In this document: piece by piece, positions 50,797 to 58,387 of the stretch
Position numbering within the stretch: the first letter of the stretch is position 1
Layout: each line of letters opens with the position of its first letter
Program-made: the position numbers and the translations under genes
Notes under the pieces: model-generated
Databases searched by the model: none
Told to the model about the DNA's origin: nothing
Seen by the model: the letters and a program-made list of their open reading frames with translations, nothing else
Assembly (NCBI GenBank): GCA_027036135.1
Contig: JALVSY010000007.1
Span: 500,880 to 564,879, forward strand
Length of the DNA stretch: 64,000 nucleotides
Direction: 5' to 3'
DNA from: Pyrodictiaceae archaeon
Lineage (GTDB): Archaea > Thermoproteota > Thermoprotei_A > Sulfolobales > Pyrodictiaceae

Positions 50797-52064
50797 TCCC
50801 CCATCGTTATCTCGGGGAAGTACCTGGTAGCTATCTCGTAGAGCTCCTCGTCGCTAAGCGAGCCCTGCTTCTCCCCCCTCTCATAGAGCCCAACAATCTC
50901 CTCGTGCATAGCTGCTACACGTGGATCATTCTTGTCAACTCTCTTCCCCACCTCAGGGAACCTGAGGCGGAGCCAGGCAACAATCGCTGCACGGCCACCA
51001 TACGCGTTAACCTCTATGCCGGGACGGCGCCCGACAAGACTAGGGTTGAAAGGCAAGTATATCTCCGGGTTCTTGAGCAAACCATCAATATGTATACCGG
51101 CCTTGGTGTTGAACACGTTACGGCCAACAATCGGCTGAAACTCTGGGACACGGTACCCGATCTCCTCAAAGAACCTAGCTACCCGGGGCAACACGGAGAG
51201 ATCTACATCGCCGCTACGCCCGGTCAAGCCAACGTAGTGAACAAGCATTACCTCTAATGGGCAGTTCCCAGCCCTCTCGCCTATACCGAAGAGCGTGCAG
51301 TTACTGTAATCGGCGCCGTAAATCCACGCAGCAAGGTGATTGGCCACGACGAGGCCGAAATCGTTATGCCCATGAAACTCTAGCTGGTGCGAGCCAAGCC
51401 CCAGCTCCCTGAGCCTCCTTATGAGCGCTGGTATTCCCCGTGGGAGGGGAACATCCGGGTACGGGAGGCCAAGCCCAAGGGTATCGGAGAGTCTGAACCG
51501 GATAGGTGTCCCGTACTCCTCGCTAAGCCTCAGAAGCCTCTCCACAAGAGGCCTAATGTTTGTCTCGAAGCTGGCCCGCGTCACGTCCTCGAGGGCGCAG
51601 CGAACAGTTATTCCCCTGCGAAGGGCCTCACCAATAACACTAACATACTTCTCCAACGCCCGCTGTCGATCAACGCCGAGCTTGTAGTAGATATGGTAAT
51701 CACTTATACTAGCAAGGATAATTGTCTCGTCAAACCCTGCCTCAAGCACGAGCCTCAAGTCATTAAAACTAGACCTTATCCACGCCACCGGCCTAGGCCT
51801 CTCAGCGCCATACTCTTGTATACGCCTAGCTAGCTCCCTGTCACGACTAGTATAGAGAAACAACTCCGTAGACTCTATAGCGCCCCTGCCGCCGAGCTCT
51901 ACGAGGAACTCGTATATCCTCAACCCCTCCTCGACACGCAGCGGCCTCCAACCCTGTTGCCCATCCCTAAGCGTGGTATCGGTAACAGCGAGCCTACGCC
52001 CAGCAAGTAACCCGTCAACGGGTATACGGGGGAAATCACTGTACGGAAAAACATCGTGGAACAA
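50793..52064 (-). CDS. Re-citrate synthase / homocitrate synthase-like enzyme, 423 aa
   Basis: DTTLRDGQQ at residues 29-37 and HGHNDF near residue 237 are the DRE-TIM metallolyase motifs. Internal segments (ISDYHIYYKLG, EDVTRAS, DTLGLGLPYP, LPRGIPALIRRL, GIGERAGN) match what I recall of the Re-citrate synthase of Clostridium kluyveri better than those of LeuA or LysN. Re-citrate synthases condense acetyl-CoA with oxaloacetate. The following three genes could then carry citrate to 2-oxoglutarate. A homocitrate synthase of lysine biosynthesis is the main alternative. Confidence 0.75.
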   Translation of the reverse strand: MFHDVFPYSDFPRIPVDGLLAGRRLAVTDTTLRDGQQGWRPLRVEEGLRIYEFLVELGGRGAIESTELFLYTSRDRELARRIQEYGAERPRPVAWIRSSFNDLRLVLEAGFDETIILASISDYHIYYKLGVDRQRALEKYVSVIGEALRRGITVRCALEDVTRASFETNIRPLVERLLRLSEEYGTPIRFRLSDTLGLGLPYPDVPLPRGIPALIRRLRELGLGSHQLEFHGHNDFGLVVANHLAAWIYGADYSNCTLFGIGERAGNCPLEVMLVHYVGLTGRSGDVDLSVLPRVARFFEEIGYRVPEFQPIVGRNVFNTKAGIHIDGLLKNPEIYLPFNPSLVGRRPGIEVNAYGGRAAIVAWLRLRFPEVGKRVDKNDPRVAAMHEEIVGLYERGEKQGSLSDEELYEIATRYFPEITMGE

Positions 52065-52429
52065 CCTAGCTTCTCCAAGCCTATCCCTATGCCGACTTAA
52101 TGCAGAGCCACCCCGCTCACATCTAATCCGATGCGAACTCTATGCGGCAAGAAGCGCCCAGTGCAGGGAATAAAGACACAAACCGTGATAGAGGGTACGA
52201 ATCCAAGTAAAATCTCTAAGAAAAACCGTACCAGAAACGTACACCGAGCATGAAACGCAGAGGAAGAAATTCACCCGGATTAATGAAACAATACGAAGTA
52301 GATCCGCACCACTCCACAAGCACGCAGCATATAGGATGAATTAATAACGTATTAGCATCGGCTAGAGGAAAGAGAACTAGAGAACAAGAAAGAAGATACA
52401 AAAGATCCCGGAAACCTTACTAGCTCTAC
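52065..52429. other. Upstream region of the citrate-type operon
   Basis: No supported gene occurs here. The stretch must contain the promoter of the minus-strand operon. The A-rich tract 52376-52402 separates it from the structured element that follows. Confidence 0.35.
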
Positions 52430-52520
52430 TAGTTAAAGGGATGAAGAACTTTCGGTCGCCCCGAGGCAGTGCCACGGGGCGTATATGTGGTGAGGAATTT
52501 TCCTCCCCCTGACCCTTTGT
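52430..52520 (+). ncRNA. Candidate structured small RNA
   Basis: AAAGGG at 52435-52440 pairs with CCCTTT at 52513-52518 and encloses two hairpins: CGCCCCG (52457-52463) with CGGGGCG (52475-52481) plus an inner GGC/GCC, and GAGGA (52492-52496) with TCCTC (52501-52505). ATGA and CTGA stand just inside the closing stem, reminiscent of C/D boxes, but the spacing is too long for a standard guide. The strand is assumed. The folding is visible, and the RNA identity is not established. Confidence 0.33.
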
Positions 52521-52661
52521 TTCCAATTCACTATACTTCATAACTGTTGATATTATGGTGCGGCAGTAAACTAGAATGAGTGATGTGTTTCTTGATCAGC
52601 GTTATTATTGTCCTATTATATTAATTAGTGTGGGTCCCTCTCCGACTAAAATGGTGGGGCT

Positions 52662-52934
52662 ATGGCTCTTCGTGTTAAGGTCGATGAGAAGGGTAGGATA
52701 ACGTTACCTAAGGAAGTGCGTGTGGCACTTGGTATAAGACCGGGGGATGAATTGTCAATAGATATTGTTGGAGAGAAAATAGTTATTGAGAAGAGTACTA
52801 ACCCCTTTGAGAAGCTAGGCAAGCTCCTCGGCGATATATCGTTTAGTAGGAAATTACGTCTCGTGGCTGAGCAAGAGGCTCTGAAGAGCATTAGGGAGAG
52901 GCTGAGTAAAAATGCCGAGGAAGTATCTGCTTGA
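52662..52934 (+). CDS. AbrB/SpoVT-type antitoxin, 90 aa
   Basis: LRVKVDEKGRITLPKEVRVALGIRPGDELSI is a complete swapped-hairpin AbrB DNA-binding domain, followed by a helical tail that would bind the toxin. Its end overlaps the PIN gene by 23 bases. This is the common archaeal VapB(AbrB)-VapC arrangement. It probably represses its own promoter. Confidence 0.88.
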   Translation: MALRVKVDEKGRITLPKEVRVALGIRPGDELSIDIVGEKIVIEKSTNPFEKLGKLLGDISFSRKLRLVAEQEALKSIRERLSKNAEEVSA

Positions 52935-53328
52935 GACGGGCTTCCTATTAGCTCTTAACCCCAATGATAGGAATCATGATTGGGCTATGGAAGTCCTTAA
53001 CAAAGCCAGGGAAGGAGGATTCAAAATCTGTATATCGCCAGCTGCACCGATAGAGATTTCGCTGATGTTAAGAAGCAGAGGAGTGAGTGATGACATTATA
53101 GCAGAGGTGTTCAAGGCAATGGATGACGCAATAAGTCTTTATACAGAACCAGAGTATTGTAGCCTAACGCTAAGACACCTTGCTTATGCCGCGGAGCTAC
53201 GATCGAAGTACCGAGGCTTGACCTTCTTTGATTCAGTGCATGCTGCGATAGCCATTACTAATAGGCTAATATATCTTGATCTAGACACTGTCGTACGAAA
53301 AGTAGTTGAGTCTGAAATGGGGCACTAA
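52912..53328 (+). CDS. PIN-domain toxin paired with AbrB antitoxin, 138 aa
   Basis: KYLLETGFLLALNPNDRNHDWA begins a PIN fold, but the usual first Asp is Glu8. The later SPAAPIEISLML and TFFDSVHAAIA supply Glu and Asp positions. The Glu substitution could still bind metal or may weaken activity. Translational coupling to the antitoxin is strong. Confidence 0.82.
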   Translation: MPRKYLLETGFLLALNPNDRNHDWAMEVLNKAREGGFKICISPAAPIEISLMLRSRGVSDDIIAEVFKAMDDAISLYTEPEYCSLTLRHLAYAAELRSKYRGLTFFDSVHAAIAITNRLIYLDLDTVVRKVVESEMGH

Positions 53329-53392
53329 TGTAGAGCTTGTATAGCCTCCTATATGTTGGGAGCGCAAAAGTAAGCAATTGTGGCACAAGATC

Positions 53393-54187
53393 TTAGCTTC
53401 CAATTATTAGTGGGTCTGTACTCGTTATCCTCCTTAGGAGCTCTATTACTGAGAGTGCTGCTAGCCAGCTCGTCCTCGGATTAGTCTTGCTGGGCACATT
53501 CTCTACCCTTATCTCTATCCGTGAAGCCTTTGACTCGACTAGTATTATGTGAGTGTTCCTCTCGACACTGGGGTCAACTATTACTTCTACTTCGGCTTCT
53601 TTGCCCGCTGCTAGGCTTAGGGCTGCAGCGACGTTGACGTTGAAGGGGAATCGCTTCACGGCCTCCCTCGCGGGGCCGTGGTAGAGTACTTTTCTCTCCT
53701 TGGCCTCGATGCCTAAGCTTCTCGGCGGCTTAATAGTCCTCAGCACTACCCTGTCTATGCCTACTGTTCTTAGTGCCCTCACAGCGTCTAGCCCAGCTAT
53801 TGCCCCCGTGGGCGCGTATATCTTGGCCCCGGTCTTCTTAGCGGTGGCTACGAGTTTTTCTCTTAGCTCGTCGTCGAGTAGTGCTCCAACGCTTAGGATC
53901 ACGAGGTTTATCCCGTGGGAGAGTATCTCTTCGCCGTACTGTCTTACTGCTTCCTGGCTAGCAGCCTCTATTACATAGTCCATGCTGTGTTCTAGGAACT
54001 CTTTGAGCGAGGTAGTGATCGGTACTTCTTTCCCTAGCCTCTCTTTTAGCTTCTCGCACTTCTCGGGATAAATATCCATCATTACTACTAGGTCTGCGTC
54101 CACAATGCCGCTGCCGAGGGCCCCGACGATCTCTGAGGCTATTGCGCCGCACCCTATGAGGCCTATGCAGGGCCTAGCATTGTTCAA
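53393..54187 (-). CDS. nadX: L-aspartate dehydrogenase
   Basis: It oxidises aspartate to iminoaspartate for quinolinate synthesis. GLIGCGAIASEIV at the N terminus is the NAD(P) loop, and GAIAGLDAVRALRTVGIDRVVL near residue 127 is the conserved active-site segment of NadX. The 264 residues match. It overlaps nadC by 14 bases and is the last gene of the nadA-nadC-nadX operon. NadX replaces NadB (aspartate oxidase), as in other anaerobic thermophiles. Confidence 0.9.
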   Translation of the reverse strand: MNNARPCIGLIGCGAIASEIVGALGSGIVDADLVVMMDIYPEKCEKLKERLGKEVPITTSLKEFLEHSMDYVIEAASQEAVRQYGEEILSHGINLVILSVGALLDDELREKLVATAKKTGAKIYAPTGAIAGLDAVRALRTVGIDRVVLRTIKPPRSLGIEAKERKVLYHGPAREAVKRFPFNVNVAAALSLAAGKEAEVEVIVDPSVERNTHIILVESKASRIEIRVENVPSKTNPRTSWLAALSVIELLRRITSTDPLIIGS

Positions 54188-55055
54188 CTCTCTTCATCTC
54201 CGCGGAGAGATCGATTCTCTCCGGGTGGTAGAAGGGATAACTGGTACTAATCACGTCTACCCCGCTCGCGGCGTACACGGCTATGTTCCAGGGCCCTATA
54301 CCGCCACTAGCCTCCACCAATACCTTGTCGCGTAGCCCGCTCTCCTCGAGCAAGCGGAGAGCCTGCCTAACCTCGTCCGGGGACATGTTGTCCAGCATGA
54401 CTATGTCTGCTCCGAGCCTCGCAGCAAGCACGGCATCCTCGGGCCTAGACACCTCAACCTCTAGTTTGTGTGCAAAGCTCTTCCTCTCAACAGCTCTCCT
54501 CAGGGCTTCCTCGAGGCTACCTATTATCTCCACGTGGCTATCCTTGACTATGAGTGCATCGCTTAGTCCCCAGCGGTGGGTGTCGCCTCCACCGTGGCGG
54601 AAGGCTAGCTTGGCGCAGAGCCGGAACCCTGGGGGAGTCTTGCGAGTAGCGGCTACTCTTACCCTACTGTTAAGCCTTCTAGCCATTAGTACGAGGCGCT
54701 GCGTAGCAGTAGCAATACCCGAGGCATACATGAGTAAGTCGAGCAGAGTTCTCTCAAGCAACAAGAGGTCGCGCGCACTCCCGCGTATGCGCATAACTAC
54801 GTTTCCTTCGTGGAACCATTGCCCGCTCTCAACGTGCTCGAGTACCCGTAGGCCGAGAAGCTCCAGGGCCTCAGCGGCCTCGGAAGTACAGGAGGCGACA
54901 CCACTGCTCTTAGCCCTTATAATCATCTCTGCACAGTCATCGCGTATGCCGAGAGCCTCGGTGGTAGCATCAATGTAGGGCGCGTCCTCCTTTATCCAGT
55001 GAAGCAGCTCCTCCGCTATCCTCCGGGACCAGAGCCCCGGGGACAGCCTCGTCAA
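54174..55055 (-). CDS. nadC: Nicotinate-nucleotide pyrophosphorylase (quinolinate phosphoribosyltransferase)
   Basis: It makes nicotinate mononucleotide from quinolinate and PRPP. TRKTPPGFRLCAKLAFRHGGGDTHRWGLSDALIVKDSH near residue 136-173 is the family signature, with the Arg/Lys/His residues that bind quinolinate. EVEVSRPEDAV and MLDNMSPDEV are the later TIM-barrel motifs. It lies between nadA and nadX on the same strand. Confidence 0.93.
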   Translation of the reverse strand: MTRLSPGLWSRRIAEELLHWIKEDAPYIDATTEALGIRDDCAEMIIRAKSSGVASCTSEAAEALELLGLRVLEHVESGQWFHEGNVVMRIRGSARDLLLLERTLLDLLMYASGIATATQRLVLMARRLNSRVRVAATRKTPPGFRLCAKLAFRHGGGDTHRWGLSDALIVKDSHVEIIGSLEEALRRAVERKSFAHKLEVEVSRPEDAVLAARLGADIVMLDNMSPDEVRQALRLLEESGLRDKVLVEASGGIGPWNIAVYAASGVDVISTSYPFYHPERIDLSAEMKRVEQC

Positions 55056-55124
55056 GGCTGCGGCACCACCTAGCGGGCAAGGAGACCTTCAGTGGAGAGA
55101 CGCGCATGTGTGGAATCCACCGTG

Positions 55125-56072
55125 TTATTTCCTCGGCTTCTTGCCTACTAGCTCTAGTCCCCTCTCAACAGCTTCCCGTGCCCTCTTCGCTATATTGCTT
55201 GGTATCTCTACTTGGGGCTTCAGTGTCTCTAAGCTGTGGACTATCTTCTCTAGAGTGATCTTCTTCATGTCTATGCAGACTGTCCGTACTGATACAGGAT
55301 AGATAGTAGCCTCTGGGTAGAGACGCTTAGCCCGGTAGGCGAGGCCCTCCTCGGTCCCAATTATGTAGGAGCCCTTGGGGTCTGTGCGGCCTATGTAGCG
55401 GAGCATCTGGCTAGTACTACCAATATACTCTGCGAGCCTGCGAGCTTCGCGAGGCGCCTCGGGGTGTACTAGTACTCGTGCCTCGGGGTGCTGCTCCTTC
55501 GCGAGTCTAACGTAGTACCCGCTCACAAGGTACTCGTGAACCGGGCAACGACCATGCCTCGGTACCGGGATTACTTGTTTCTCGGGCACGTTTTCCTGGA
55601 CCCATTCGGCGAGGTTCTTATCGGGCGCGAAGAGTACCTTCTCAGCCTCGAGCCTCTTCACGGCATCTATGGCCGAGGCACTGGTGACCACGTAGTCTGC
55701 CTCCGCCTTGGCCTCCACATAAGAGTTCACATAGATAACGAGGGGCGCACCGGGATGCTCCTGCTTAGCCTCGCGGAGCAGCCTAGGAGTCGCGAAGCTG
55801 GCTAGTGGGCACCCAGCAGCGGGCTCGGGGTGAAGAACTATGCGGTCAGGGTTAAGGAGCTTAGCAACCTCTGCCATGAAGCGTACCCCGGCCAAGACTA
55901 TTACGTCTGCCTCGGTCTCCATAGCCTTTATCGCTAGCTCGAGGCTATCCCCAACATAATCAGCGGCATCCTGTATCTCCGGGAGCATATAGTTATGTGC
56001 AAGGATTACTGCTCGTCGCTCACGCTTAAGCTTCTCAAGCCTGTCAAGGAGCATTTTAACATAAGTACTCAC
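55125..56072 (-). CDS. nadA: Quinolinate synthase
   Basis: It condenses iminoaspartate with dihydroxyacetone phosphate using a [4Fe-4S] cluster. The three cluster cysteines appear in AAGCPLASF, GRCPVHEYL region and VRTVCIDMKKI. Family motifs include ILAHNYMLPEIQDAADYVGDS near residue 23, and VYVNSYVEAKAEADYV in the middle. The 315 residues are normal. It is first in the NAD operon. Confidence 0.94.
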   Translation of the reverse strand: MSTYVKMLLDRLEKLKRERRAVILAHNYMLPEIQDAADYVGDSLELAIKAMETEADVIVLAGVRFMAEVAKLLNPDRIVLHPEPAAGCPLASFATPRLLREAKQEHPGAPLVIYVNSYVEAKAEADYVVTSASAIDAVKRLEAEKVLFAPDKNLAEWVQENVPEKQVIPVPRHGRCPVHEYLVSGYYVRLAKEQHPEARVLVHPEAPREARRLAEYIGSTSQMLRYIGRTDPKGSYIIGTEEGLAYRAKRLYPEATIYPVSVRTVCIDMKKITLEKIVHSLETLKPQVEIPSNIAKRAREAVERGLELVGKKPRK

Positions 56073-56176
56073 TATTTACACCCAAGTTAAACACGCAGCC
56101 CAGGCCCAATAATAAGAACGGCGGTATCTAAGCCTGCCAACTAGATGAGGACCATTCACGGAGGAGGCGATTAGCC

Positions 56177-56479
56177 ATGGATGCGATAAGCCGCCTAGTA
56201 GACACCGTGTATACTGCCCTCAGCGTGGTGAGGAATGCCTGCAGAGACCCATGTACTAGGACTATTTGCGAAGAACTAGAGGATGCACTAATGCTCCTCC
56301 TAGACGAGGCTGGCGACACGGAGCAAGTAGCACCAATGGCTCTCCGCGCCGTGGAGCAAGCGGCAACGGCTCTTACAGAGGCAGCAGAGAAGGCTAGGAG
56401 GAATGGCTGTAGCCGCGCAGCAGTATTGTTCGAGCAGGCCGCGGAGCTTCTACGCAGCATAATACATAGTACCGTATAA
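56177..56479 (+). CDS. Small helical protein, 100 aa
   Basis: This is an acidic all-helical protein with four cysteines (CRDPCTRTIC near residues 22-31 and one near residue 83). I do not recognise its family. The CxxxCxxxxC group could bind metal or form a disulfide. It lies upstream of the radical SAM cassette but is separated by a promoter-like region and has normal base composition, so it is probably independent. Confidence 0.55.
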   Translation: MDAISRLVDTVYTALSVVRNACRDPCTRTICEELEDALMLLLDEAGDTEQVAPMALRAVEQAATALTEAAEKARRNGCSRAAVLFEQAAELLRSIIHSTV

Positions 56480-56493
56480 TTGAATACTATGGG

Positions 56494-56510
56494 GATAGGC
56501 TTATATAGAA
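56494..56510 (+). promoter_or_regulatory. TATA-box promoter of the radical SAM cassette
   Basis: GATAGGCTTATATAGAA contains a clear archaeal TATA element about 75 bases before the ATG at 56575. GGTGAT at 56564-56569 is the matching ribosome site. No other promoter is seen before the end of the four-gene unit. Confidence 0.45.
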
Positions 56511-56574
56511 GACTATAACCTATACTAGCCAGGAATACAGAGTAGCAATACTCCGCATATAATGGTGATATAAA

Positions 56575-57107
56575 ATGGTAGATGATATATATATATATCT
56601 AGGAGAAAATTTCTAAGCGGCCTCATTGCCTCATCAGCTTTAGTATTTCTATCCCCTATAGTTTCAACCGCTAGAAGTCTTAAGCCGCAAGAAAACGCTG
56701 GCCTAAAGATTGAAACCTCTATCGAGGGTGTGAAGGAATTTAACTTTGACCTCTATAAGCTACTCTACATAAAAAGCCATACCATAGTATCCCTTAAGGG
56801 ATTAAAGAAATATGATGCCAAGGTATCAGCTTTTACTCTAAGAGGCATTGTAAATGGTATGATGGAGCCTTCTATATTGTTTATAGATGAGAGCACTAGT
56901 GGTAAAACAACTATAATAGCCTATGCTGATGATGAGGAATACATGATAAAAAGCATTAATAAATCACAGCCTACCACTAAGAAAGTAATACTATCATTAC
57001 TAAACTCTATAGAAAGTGAAGCATCAAATAAAGGATTTAAAAAGCTAGTTAGATACATTGATATAATAAAGAAAAGTATAGAAGTAATTAAAGGTGATAC
57101 CCTATGA
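56575..57107 (+). CDS. Tat-like exported small protein, frame interrupted at an AT repeat
   Basis: From ATG 56575 the frame runs MVDDIYIY and then meets TAA because of an AT dinucleotide run. Removing one AT unit joins it to the long downstream frame, giving MVDDIYISRRKFLSGLIASSALVFLSPIVSTA, a twin-arginine-like signal (SRRKFL, hydrophobic core, small residues). No ATG, GTG or TTG is available in the long frame until GTG 56730, which would lose the signal. The mature part of about 140 residues is unknown. It overlaps the next gene by 4 bases and starts the radical SAM cassette. Confidence 0.55.
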
Positions 57108-57364
57108 CAAGCAAGGACGAGTTAAAAGCATTTTATATCGAAGAAAAAGATGTAGATGCCTATAATACACTATTTAGTAGAATTAGTGATATTGATGATC
57201 TTGATAAGAGTCCTAATATAGAGCCGGAGACATTTGTTGCACCAGTTACGGCAATTGTCTATGTAATAGGTCTTCATGATGTGATTATTGCTTTGAACTA
57301 CGGATTTTATGTTAACGCAGCCGTATATGAAAACTTATATAAATGGGTTCATGTATGGGGATAA
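57104..57364 (+). CDS. Small Cys-free peptide next to radical SAM enzyme, candidate precursor, 86 aa
   Basis: Residues 1-42 are charged and acidic like a leader. Residues 43-86 are rich in Val, Ile, Tyr, Trp and Asn, with ALNYGFYVN and YENLYKWVHVWG near the end. Aromatic-x-Asn triplets (YVN, YEN) resemble substrates of cyclophane-forming radical SAM enzymes, and the NYG resembles splicease sites. There are no cysteines. It overlaps the upstream gene by 4 bases and ends 3 bases before the radical SAM gene. A modified-peptide precursor is an inference; a chaperone-type partner is the alternative. Confidence 0.6.
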   Translation: MTSKDELKAFYIEEKDVDAYNTLFSRISDIDDLDKSPNIEPETFVAPVTAIVYVIGLHDVIIALNYGFYVNAAVYENLYKWVHVWG

Positions 57365-57367
57365 GCT

Positions 57368-58387
57368 ATGATCCCTCGGCAAATTTCAATTATTTTCACG
57401 TATAAATGTAATTTCTTTTGCGATCATTGTTCCATGATGGCGTCTCCTAGCGAAAACATGGTTTTTGATTTTAGTCTATTTAAGAAAATTATTGATGAAG
57501 CGCGTGAAATCCCCTCAATATATACTATAGTGTTTACTGGTGGAGAACCAACACTTTATTTCAAGAAACTTTTACGATTTATAAACTATTCTTATGAGAA
57601 CGGTTTCAATACCCGCTTAATCACAAATGCTTGGTGGGCGTATTCGTACTCTTCTGCACTATCTATGGTACGTGAGCTAAGAAAGTCTGGCTTAAGAGAA
57701 ATTAACATAAGTTTTGATGATTTCCATTATTATTGGCTTAAGAAATATTATAAAGGCGAAGAAAATCTAGTAAATGCCGTCAAAGCCTCTCTTGAAGAGG
57801 GGCTTCGTACACTAATTGCTATAGCACGCTATAGTAGTGGTCAGAAAATAACAAAAAGTTATGTAGTAAATCTATTAAAGAAAGAAGGAGTGGATTTCAA
57901 AAGGATAATAATTTCTGAGGGGTATATATCGAAAATAGGACGAGCACTAAATGTACATACGACGTTCAATAGAGATGACTTAAATATTTTAAGAAACGAG
58001 GTTAGGAAACCATGTACCGAAATAGGTACTACAATAACGATTAAGCCGGATGGTAAAATACTTGCGTGTTGTGGGCATATAATTAGAACCAAAGCAGCTG
58101 ATCTATTTGAGGTTGGTAACGCGTATAACGATAGTCTTCGTGAAATCATTAAACGTCTATGGAGAAATATTCTCTTTTGGACAATTTATCTTAAGGGACC
58201 ATATTATGTACTAAAGAATATACTAGAGACAAATGATAATATAGAGGATAATTTTATCAGTAAATGCGAGATATGCTATCTTCTAGGAACAAAATTTAAA
58301 TCTAAACTTATTAATTATTTCTATAAGAATAAATATAATATAATTAATAGTCTAAGGATATATTATAAGGGATATAAAGATGAATAA
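57368..58387 (+). CDS. Radical SAM protein with SPASM/twitch-like C terminus, 339 aa
   Basis: CNFFCDHC (C14, C18, C21) is the CxxxCxxC cluster motif, and FTGGEPTLYF near residue 56 binds SAM. The C-terminal part has further cysteines in RKPCTEIG, ILACCGH and KCEICYLLG, suggesting an auxiliary iron-sulfur cluster as in peptide maturases. Base composition is AT-rich. The neighbours are a small peptide gene and membrane or exported proteins, which argues for peptide modification over central metabolism. The stop overlaps the next gene by 8 bases. Confidence 0.85.
   Translation: MIPRQISIIFTYKCNFFCDHCSMMASPSENMVFDFSLFKKIIDEAREIPSIYTIVFTGGEPTLYFKKLLRFINYSYENGFNTRLITNAWWAYSYSSALSMVRELRKSGLREINISFDDFHYYWLKKYYKGEENLVNAVKASLEEGLRTLIAIARYSSGQKITKSYVVNLLKKEGVDFKRIIISEGYISKIGRALNVHTTFNRDDLNILRNEVRKPCTEIGTTITIKPDGKILACCGHIIRTKAADLFEVGNAYNDSLREIIKRLWRNILFWTIYLKGPYYVLKNILETNDNIEDNFISKCEICYLLGTKFKSKLINYFYKNKYNIINSLRIYYKGYKDE

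Noticed and set aside
47958-52064. Simple annotation of the four-gene operon as leucine biosynthesis
   Set aside because: The first enzyme resembles Re-citrate/homocitrate synthases rather than LeuA, and the dehydrogenase has an isocitrate-type recognition helix. Lysine biosynthesis was kept as the main alternative.
54283-54978. 231-residue plus-strand frame
   Set aside because: It lies antisense within nadC; Ser/Thr/Ala-rich composition marks it as a shadow.
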